A DNA stretch of 64,000 nucleotides, taken from Proales similis. Lineage: Eukaryota > Rotifera > Eurotatoria > Ploima > Proalidae. The position numbers and the translations under genes are program-made. Under the pieces are notes generated by a model. It was not told the origin of the DNA, made no database searches, and worked only from the letters and a program-made list of their open reading frames with translations. Below are positions 57,119 through 64,000 of the stretch, in pieces (position 1 is the first letter of the stretch; each line of letters begins with the position of its first letter). The stretch covers positions 1,674,001 through 1,738,000 of the forward strand of contig JAGVRJ010000008.1 of the NCBI GenBank assembly GCA_019059635.1, written 5' to 3'.

Positions 57119-58757
57119 AACATTCAAGATGAAAAACAAGTACAAGTGTCCATCACCTTCAACTCCCTTGTTTAATTCGTGTATTATACAAAAATAAAAA
57201 AAAACTTAAAACTTTTAGAAAATTTAAAAGAATGGTGTTGCAGTGAAAGTGGGAAAAAGTCCGAATGAACTGATACTCTCTGTTTGCATGGCTACCTGTC
57301 AGATACAGCTTAATTTATCGAAAACTATGCATCTGAGACAAGAAGCCAAACCAACAGAAGAGATCTGTTCGAGGGTATCAGAAGTGCATTTGTTGTGAAG
57401 CGTGCTGGCAGTCTGTCTAAAGAGATGAAGGTGAAATAGCAAGTTGGCAAGTGGCACCCGCTTCAACTCAACTCTCCGGCATTTATAAGGCGAATAGATG
57501 GCGTGCGGGGAATGTTGGCCTCGGATCGCGTGGCGTGTGTGGGGAGGATGATGATATTTGCCTCCGCTAGAGTTTTATTGTTTATTGGCTGTGTGCCTTC
57601 GATTCGGAGGTGTTGCTTTGTAGAATCGAGCAAACAAGCCTTTCGAAGAGCTTCAAGTCAGGCAGCGGCGGCCAACAGGAATATTGAGTGCATAGGAGAG
57701 AGAAATCCAGATATCTCCTCATCTCTGCTACCGTTACTGAGTACGGCCGTTGAGTTGTCTAAGCCGATCGATAATATCAAACAAATATTGGCAAGCGCTC
57801 GCCTAAACAACAAACTCTGCAATAATTGAGCCCGCAAAGGTTAAATAGATGAGCCTTCTGCTGCAACCAATTAAGAAACGACCTGACGGACTAGCGAGTA
57901 GGCGAGAGAACAAACGATCGCAACGAATGCGGCTGTAGCGCGTTATTTGTTTCGAGCGGCGCATTATAGAATTAGTGTCTGCGTGAGGAAGATAGTTTCG
58001 ATCCTAGCCGACCGATGCTTCTAATCGCGCATGCAGAGCAAGCGATAAGCGTCATCCACCAGTGCAACTCTGAATCTACTCTCATGAGCGCTTTCTTCAT
58101 CTTGTGCGCTTTTATATAGGTCGATGCTGGCAATGGCTCCAATTTTAACTGAGCCTGCGGCAGTAGGCAAAAATACAAGAGCAAAGTGTTTTGTTGTTTC
58201 CATCCCCTCTCTCAGCTCCGTCTCTCTCTCTCTCTGACTCTGACTCTCCAATATACTATTTCTCTCCACCTTGTTCGTCGTAAACCTTCTTGTTAAAAGC
58301 GTTTTGTTTCGATTCGAGGCATTTTGCTGGCGCGTAACTAGGCTATTTGAGCAAAGCGTCATGAACATAACGGCAATTAAGCAAGTTTAACTTGTTTTTA
58401 CTCTCTTATTCATTCTGTTCTCATGCGACAAAGTTAAAAGGCGTAAAAAAGGCGTCATTTAACTTAAAGCCCACTCGGACCCGTTCGGTTATGTCACTGC
58501 TTCACCTAGGCGACTAGTTAGATTTAGGCAAAACAAACTCGGGCTAGCCAAGACACTTTCTTTACTCGATTGACCGCCAACTCTGTATTCAAATGGGTCA
58601 AGTGTCATTCTTTTCATTAGTAGGGACCTAGTTGCTGCAACTGCGAATTTGCTTTTTTATTTATTGAAAATATCTATTTTTTAATCTTCTATTGTAATTT
58701 CGATTATTCGATAGCAATCATTGTGTCATCTAAACAAACCCAAAAAGTAAAACATTA
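57119..58757. other. Convergent intergenic region, one doubtful small ORF
   Basis: About 1.6 kb between SNRPA1 (+) and NUP42 (minus). A second AATAAA is near 57188. It contains a plus-strand ORF (57512-57829) reported separately, and a CT-rich tract near 58200-58250. Nothing else recognised. Confidence 0.5.
57512..57829 (+). CDS. Possible small secreted protein (doubtful)
   Basis: ORF of about 105 residues from ATG 57512. The N-terminal part contains a hydrophobic stretch (MMIFASARVLLFIGCVPS) that could be an uncleaved or internal signal, followed by a cysteine-containing basic segment and a leucine-rich helix (LLPLLSTAVELSK). A TTATAAG element lies about 30 bp upstream (57483-57489). An out-of-frame ATG precedes it at 57498. 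No homologue recognised; it could be a neuropeptide-like or orphan gene, or chance. Confidence 0.25.
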   Translation: MLASDRVACVGRMMIFASARVLLFIGCVPSIRRCCFVESSKQAFRRASSQAAAANRNIECIGERNPDISSSLLPLLSTAVELSKPIDNIKQILASARLNNKLCNN

Positions 58758-60194
58758 TCAGCAGAAATCCTTGCTTGGTGCATGTTGGGGAATTTTGCCA
58801 AGCGTGAAGTCATTTGACTTGAACTGATTTACATCTCGCTCAGTTAGTTCGTTCCGATCTGAATAGTAAGAATCAAGGCCTCGGTTCACTGTATTTGTCG
58901 CTATGCTTGAAAATAAAGAAGTGGTAGGATTTAAGACATTCTGAGAATTTTGGGCTGTTTGCGATACTCCAAACGGCGACGATATCTGGTTGAATCCAGA
59001 ACCCCCAACCATTGAACTTGATTGGCTGAAAGTAGCTCCTATTGCTATTCTATTCTGATCGTTGACCGATGATGAAAATACACTGGGCACCGACGCTGGC
59101 GCGTTCGGTGCAAAAGAATTGGTCACTTGACCGAATAGCGGTGCTTGTTGGAAATTCGTAGGTGGCTGATTTCCGAAACCAGCCGCAGACTGGGAGCCAC
59201 CAGTACCGCCAAAACCAAAGCTAGACTGTCCGAATGCTGGTGCCGAGTTCGGTGTGGCAGAAAAAGAACTGTTTGTGAATGACATATTTGAAGTGCCAGG
59301 CGATGGAGTAGATACAAATAAATTAGAGTTGTGTTGCTGTTGTTTTTGCTGTACAATCTTGGCAAAAGGATTTGTCGCTGGAGGGCTACTTTTTCCAACG
59401 CTATTGAAATATTCGCCCTATAATTAGATTCAAAGTTTAGAAAATTAATTTTTTGAAGCTTTGAAATCTGCAAACCAGAAATTGCCGGGCTCCAGAGGTT
59501 AATTCTGCGGTCTCTTTCAGCGTTGCCAAAACTTGTTTCCATTTCGTTTCAAAATCGTTTATCTTAACTTTCTATTGCGAATCGCTGAAAGAGCAGACGA
59601 TTATTTGCACATCTTACACATGCAGCAAGGTTGTTGCTCTTCCTAGCTTCGTACATTCCATAACGAACTTCCTCAGGTGAATAATCCTCCAGAACTAGAA
59701 AACGTCAAAAAACTGAACCAAAGGACAGATCATTATGGGAAAGAAATCAAAAGAATACAAGGCAGATTTGGAGCACTTGGACGAAAGCCAAAGCAAGAAA
59801 GCTTCCATTGTGACGGTGCATTCAGCCAAGTTTCAAACTCTTCAGACATGTTCAATCTATTTTCAGAGTGTAATTGCGTGCACCGTTTTCTTTCACAGAT
59901 GAACACTCACAGAAACTGATCGACATCAGAAACCTGATCCAGATTCTTCACATTTTGCCTCGTTTGCGCAAATCGATTCGGTTGTCCACCATTTGGTGGC
60001 CGGTTTCGATTGTCCACATAATAACTCTTATTGGATTGAGTTCTGTATCCTGAATGCTGATCTAGGGATTGCAGGAAAACTTCAGTATCTGACTTGGAAC
60101 ACTAAAGAAAAGGGAATTTACCGGCTGGGTGCTCATTTCTGCAATTTACACCAAACTTACACCGACCCTCAATGAAAAACTGGCACACGACCAT
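58758..60194 (-). CDS. NUP42: Nucleoporin NUP42 (NUPL2, CG1/hCG1)
   Basis: FG nucleoporin at the cytoplasmic face that binds Gle1 and aids mRNA export. Starts with a CCCH zinc finger: MVVCQFFIEGRCKFGVNCRNEHP. An Asn/Arg/Gly-rich stretch (NRNRPPNGGQPNRF) follows, then the helical middle: SEEFETWLNAPSQWKLS, YSPEEVRYGMYEARKSNN, NDFETKWKQVLATLKE. The FG region (FGQSSFGFGG, SAAGFGNQ, PLFGQV, SPFGVS) leads to the Gle1-binding C terminus, LTERDVNQFKSNDFTLGKIPQ. Several introns of 50-100 nt in 59.4-60.2 kb were placed by frame. Zinc finger, FG repeats and Gle1-binding tail are all present. Confidence 0.92.
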
Positions 60195-60392
60195 TACCGC
60201 TCGCTTGCTCTCCCTAATAGCCCTTGTTACTTGAAGCTTATTATTCAGCTTTACTAGAATCATTTCTCAATTACAAGAAAGTGCCAATATAAATGCAAAG
60301 GGCGCACGCTTTGAACTGTCTTGGCTAGAATTATTTATTCTTAAGTTTATAATAAAATAACAAGAATAACGAGTAAGTGGGCCTAGTTCTCA

Positions 60393-62312
60393 TTAACGTC
60401 GTTCTCGTGACCGATACCTCGATCGAGAATTACGTCGCTTCTCATCTCGATTTCGACTCGATGTTCGATAACGTTTCTCGTGCCGTGATCTTCTTTCTCT
60501 ATCTGCTTTATCAGGACTTTTAGAGCCGTGACTATCTGTTCTGGTTCTCTTCAAAAATCGGTCAACTTCGCGATCGTACTGAAAACGAGTTATAATATTG
60601 AGTTTTGACGATTAAAACAAATTACAGAGGCATACTTCTGAGTAATTTGAACCGGTCCTTGGAAAAGAGCTAAAACTGTTTGGGATCGCATTCACCAGCC
60701 CGGTCATTCTTGGTGCAAATAGCTGCATTTGTTGCTGTTTCTGGTGCATTGCCGCAACGTATTCTTCATAAGTTCGCTTCAATTTGTTAGGTTTGCTCCT
60801 CTTTAAAAGACTGAGTACTAATGATTCATTAAAACACTCACAGCGTTTAGGAGCATATCCTGAGCTTGATTGAGCTCTCCGCCATCATTCCGATTCTTTT
60901 GTCTTTCTGTTAGTTTATTGCAACCGAATTGAACGTGAAACAATTTCTTCAAGTTGATCGAGTTGGACCAACCTTCAGAACGAGAGTACGAAGGCATTCG
61001 ATTTCGAACGGAATCATGTTGCCTGTTGGCATACGTCGCGTGGAGTCTTATATTCCCAAAACTCAGCCGGATATTGATTAAATAGAAAAGAAAAATCAAA
61101 CCGACTGTTGATTGCTGCCCAGCTGATCTGCGCTCGATTCAAGAGAAAAGAAACGTTTTGCCAGCTCTTGATGCCTTTCTTTTGCTTTTTGAACTATTTC
61201 GTTTGCTTGAATTGTTAACTGGCTTATCTGCTTGTCACGTTCAGTACGCGAAATGTATGAGCCATCTTCAGATCCGCTCAATTCGAATAAGCGGCTGAGT
61301 AGCTCGCCGCAATGCGGTTCAATCTCTTGTCCATCGCGGCCGATTTTCACTGGTTTATTCTCGTTCCACGGATTGATCAGATGTTGAGTTTGGTTAAAGA
61401 CGAGGTCGTTTCTAATTGTTTTTTTTATCTCTTAGAGGCTGCATGGTCGAATAGACAAATAGAGCAAGAGAAAAAGAAATAATGTTTAAAACTCGGATAA
61501 TCATGAGCAAGAGTGGACAGGAGTCCAACAACTCGATCAAAAAATTAAAAACAAGCCGCTTTTTATTTACGCCGTAGGCGTTCAATATGAGGCCATGCTC
61601 AACCAGCTCATTGGCCAGGTTCGACTTGAATAAATAGTTCATAGTCCAAATAAAATACTTTGAGATCCAGTCGATTCTGAAGAGACCGCCCAGCGATCTA
61701 GTCGAGAGAGTTGGTGGCAGCACCCAATCGACATGAATTCCCGTATTGTAGAGGCATTCACTTGCCAGTCTAGCCAGACCCTGGAATCGGCCACTCTCCG
61801 ACACCGAAAACACGAGCAGGACATTAGCACATTCCTTCATTAAGATCCTTTTTGGGTTGGCTTTTCCTTTTGTTTCTCAAAACTGGCATTTTACCTGAAA
61901 TGCTTTGTTTAGCCGAAGCTCGTTTACTCGCGGTGTTGACCAAACTCCCTTTTTTTAAGCAACTCATTCAAATCAGTTCGAAAATAAGCAGCTATTTATT
62001 GCTCACCCTTTGTTTTGCCAAGCTGACGTTCTCGAAATTTTTACTTTTGATCATAAAGTAGCGGGTATTCTTGAACAAGTATTTAAGATCAGGTAGAGTA
62101 AGATCATCGAGTCTAATGCACGCTGGTAATAGCTCGATGCTGTCCGTTTTTTCGATGAAATCTTGCTCTAACGGTATCGTTTCTTCTTTAGTTTCCTCTT
62201 TTTCTTCTCGGGCTTCTTTTTCATCCTCATCTTGGACAGTCAACTCCAATTCGACTCTATCTTGAAATTCAACAGTTTCCTCCTGCAGAGCTTGTGCTTC
62301 GCCTGCTTCCAT
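60393..62312 (-). CDS. YTHDC1: YTH domain-containing protein 1 (nuclear m6A reader)
   Basis: m6A reader controlling splicing and nuclear RNA fate. Exon 1 62007-62312 encodes an acidic Glu-rich N terminus, then the start of the YTH domain ([19 protein letters not shown]). Later exons: [18 protein letters not shown], then 61659-61834 ([48 protein letters not shown]), then 61102-61411 ([42 protein letters not shown]). Aromatic-cage tryptophans (GVW and DWVLP) are conserved. The C terminus carries [12 protein letters not shown] and an Arg/Ser-rich end ([10 protein letters not shown]), as in vertebrate YTHDC1. Clearly shorter than the roughly 730-residue human protein, mainly in the N- and C-terminal low-complexity parts. 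The intron 61412-61658 is unusually long and open. Confidence 0.93.
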
Positions 62313-62795
62313 CTTATGATATCATTCGTCTTTCAGGTAAAATCTCTTTTTCAAAATCTAATTTGCTTTTGAAAACAAATTATTTTACATGAACTACGAA
62401 CACACGAACACACACTCTCTGTCCATCTTCTCGTACATAAAATGCTTCAAATTATGCTGCCAACGTGGTATGCTAGCTTTGTCCGCCTTATGAAGATATT
62501 TTACGACCGCCTGCGTGCATTAAACCTCTCTGAAAAAATTAAGACCCCTCAACGCGGGTCGATGTAAATAACTTTATTGATCAAGATTCTCCCATTCCTC
62601 TAACTCCAACATGCTACTTATGGCTTCTTAAATTAAGAAAAAAGCCAAACAAATTAATCAAAAGTTGTAAGAGTTACATAGTCAAGTGAGACAAAGCGTT
62701 TAAGAAATAATGCGGCAAAATCTGATCGAAAATGGTAACCATGTCAACGAGATCGAATTGGGCTCAGTAAAGTATTTGGGATTCATCATTGAACG
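62313..62795. promoter_or_regulatory. Divergent intergenic region, YTHDC1 and SANBR
   Basis: About 480 bp between divergent start codons, likely a shared promoter region. Holds a 29-codon ORF (62710-62799) that abuts the SANBR start. Otherwise AT-rich with no assigned motif. Confidence 0.45.
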
Positions 62796-62799
62796 ATGA
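62710..62799 (+). promoter_or_regulatory. Upstream ORF (29 codons) or first exon of SANBR
   Basis: ATG 62710, peptide MRQNLIENGNHVNE and so on, stop TGA at 62797-62799 overlapping the SANBR ATG at 62796 (ATGA). Alternatively, the GT at 62768-62769 (TCA|GTAAAG) and the AG just before CGC TGT may bound a 35-nt intron, making the first 19 codons the true N terminus of SANBR. The sequence alone does not decide. Confidence 0.5.
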
Positions 62800-64000
62800 A
62801 GCGCTGTTTTGGCGAAACCTTGCTTGATAGGCTATTATCTGACTCTGGATATGACTTGGACGAGAAAAGCCTTCAGCAGCTAGCAAGCATTGTATCGAAC
62901 GTGCCTCTTGAAACAATACTTACTACACAGGAACAATGGAAACGTAACAAGCGCTTAGCAGCTCGAAGTCTAGGCAAGTCGGCGGGCGCTTGGCAAAAAC
63001 TCAGCAGTCGAAGAAGTGAATTCACTACCCCTATGCGACAATTAAAATCCAAGGCAATAAAAAAAACAATCTCGGACGAAAATCCTCCGAGTGCGCTCTT
63101 ACAAACTGAGTCTTCGTCATGGACGTCATCGGGAACGTCGCAACCAACAGAGCAAGTTGTTATTCACGTTCATGATGAGGCAAAACGTCTCAAAAAAGAC
63201 TTTTACTGTCCTCGGGAACTGTTGGTCCGTGAAATGAAGTATTTTCAAACCGCGCTCACATCCTCAAAAGGACATCGTAAGAGCCTAGATGACGTTGACA
63301 TATCAGTGCATTGTGATATTGGAGTGTTTGAATGGCTAATGCGATACGTTAAGCGCTCAAGTTCAGAAATTCGCGAAGGCGGAGCAGAACCCGAGCTTGC
63401 ACTTGAAAACTGCATTTCAATATTACTCTCATCGGAATTTCTAAAAATGACTGATTTAGTCGATAAAGCACTTGTATTTGTGGTGGAAAATATTTGTAAA
63501 GTTCTTGAACTTTCGACGCCTCTCAGTGGACTCAGTGAAGCTTTACTCCAAAAATTAGCCGCCTCAATCGAATTGGACATTATTGATCAGCTGCCGGAAC
63601 GTCATCATAAGTTAAGAACTCGCCTGCTTCAGCGAAAACTGGAATTTCTGATTGAGCCGGAGAAACTCGAGTCCATTTTTAGGGAATCTCCTATTTTGGC
63701 GGAGAGGTTCAGTTCAGTTGTTGAAATTACAGAAGGCGCGGCTGATTTGTTTCGTTGCAAAATATGCTCAAGGATCATGACGAAGCATCAGGCTGCTAGT
63801 CTGAGATGTCAGATATCAGTATTGAACAAACGAGGAGAGTACATTTATCTTCATGTCGCAGACGAGCGGTTCACTTTGCTTAAGCTGCTTGAGTTGTTGA
63901 AATCAGAGCTTAAAACGTGGCCAAATGTGTTCTGGTTTATGTGGGCACTCTTAAAAGCTTTCAAATGCAAAAAGTGTTCGATGTGGTTTAGACTGGTTGA
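62796..64000 (+). CDS. SANBR: SANT and BTB domain regulator of class switch recombination-like (SANBR/KIAA1841), 3' truncated by window
   Basis: Uninterrupted frame from ATG 62796 to the window end (about 401 codons), with no stop seen. The BTB-like region is clear: VVIHVHDEAKRLKKDFYCPRELLVREMKYF, DDVDISVHCDIGVFEWLMRYVKR, NCISILLSSEFLKMTDLVDKAL. Further C-terminal zinc-type pairs (LFRCKICSRIM, KCKKCSMWFR) and the motif KTWPNVFWFMWALLKAF follow. These match the KIAA1841/SANBR family, in which the BTB domain dimerises and, in mouse B cells, the protein restrains class switch recombination. In this invertebrate the role must be more general. The SANT domain may be near the N terminus (SAGAWQKLSSRR region), but is weak. 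The gene continues past 64000. Confidence 0.85.
   Translation, partial: MKRCFGETLLDRLLSDSGYDLDEKSLQQLASIVSNVPLETILTTQEQWKRNKRLAARSLGKSAGAWQKLSSRRSEFTTPMRQLKSKAIKKTISDENPPSALLQTESSSWTSSGTSQPTEQVVIHVHDEAKRLKKDFYCPRELLVREMKYFQTALTSSKGHRKSLDDVDISVHCDIGVFEWLMRYVKRSSSEIREGGAEPELALENCISILLSSEFLKMTDLVDKALVFVVENICKVLELSTPLSGLSEALLQKLAASIELDIIDQLPERHHKLRTRLLQRKLEFLIEPEKLESIFRESPILAERFSSVVEITEGAADLFRCKICSRIMTKHQAASLRCQISVLNKRGEYIYLHVADERFTLLKLLELLKSELKTWPNVFWFMWALLKAFKCKKCSMWFRLV

Noticed and set aside
59677-59919. Plus-strand ORF with MGKKSKEYKADLEHL in the NUP42 region
   Set aside because: The opposite strand carries well-conserved NUP42 exons in the same place (SEEFETWLNAPSQWKLS and YSPEEVRYGM), so this is a shadow.

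Overview
This window is nuclear DNA from a small, intron-containing animal with a compact genome. The genes are spliced (most introns I could place are about 35-75 nt, almost all GT-AG), are separated mostly by a few hundred bases, lie on both strands, and encode typical metazoan proteins: nucleoporins, a flippase, condensin CAP-G, U2A', the m6A reader YTHDC1, and HAP40. A fused Nit-Fhit gene points to a protostome-type invertebrate. A CFAP119/CABCOCO1-like ciliary gene and a GTSF1-like piRNA factor indicate an animal with motile cilia and a piRNA pathway. A miniature lophotrochozoan with very short introns would fit, but the species assignment is only a guess. I see no transposon, rRNA, tRNA or CRISPR.

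Layout. 1-9 kb: the 3' part of AUH (+), then a minus-strand series of an HS3ST-like sulfotransferase, NitFhit, ICMT, mitochondrial MRPS21 and a cysteine-rich membrane protein. 9.7-14.4 kb: a class-VI P4-ATPase (ATP11 type, minus). 14.4-16.2 kb: a divergent intergenic region with a 62-bp CA repeat. 16.2-19.9 kb (+): PYROXD1, TMEM234 and HAP40, the last two sharing an ATGA stop/start overlap. 19.9-23.3 kb: the largest gene-poor stretch, rich in GA tracts. 23.3-28.1 kb: a long disordered protein with an RVSF motif (+), a CFAP119-like gene (minus) and GTSF1 (+). 28.4-38.4 kb: APEH (+), RBM7 (minus), an SLC35D-type transporter (minus), an unrecognised membrane protein (+) and RPUSD4 (+). 39-45 kb: an unknown low-complexity protein (minus), LTA4H (+) with an apparent frame break, and a B-box-like coiled-coil protein (+). 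45.3-52.9 kb: NUP155 and a MOXD1-like monooxygenase (both minus). 53.3-57.1 kb: NCAPG and SNRPA1 (both +). 58.8-62.3 kb: NUP42 and YTHDC1 (both minus). From 62.8 kb to the end: the 5' part of SANBR (+), cut by the window edge.

The genes form no pathway cluster; this is ordinary housekeeping euchromatin. The most interesting points are the TMEM234-HAP40 overlap, the frame break in LTA4H, an open YTHDC1 intron that would encode a hydrophobic tail, missing key residues in the sulfotransferase and the MOXD1-like enzyme, and the upstream ORF or very short intron at the SANBR start. I found no convincing wholly new system. Gene models were assembled by eye from splice sites and remembered family sequences, so exact intron borders outside the stated ones are approximate.
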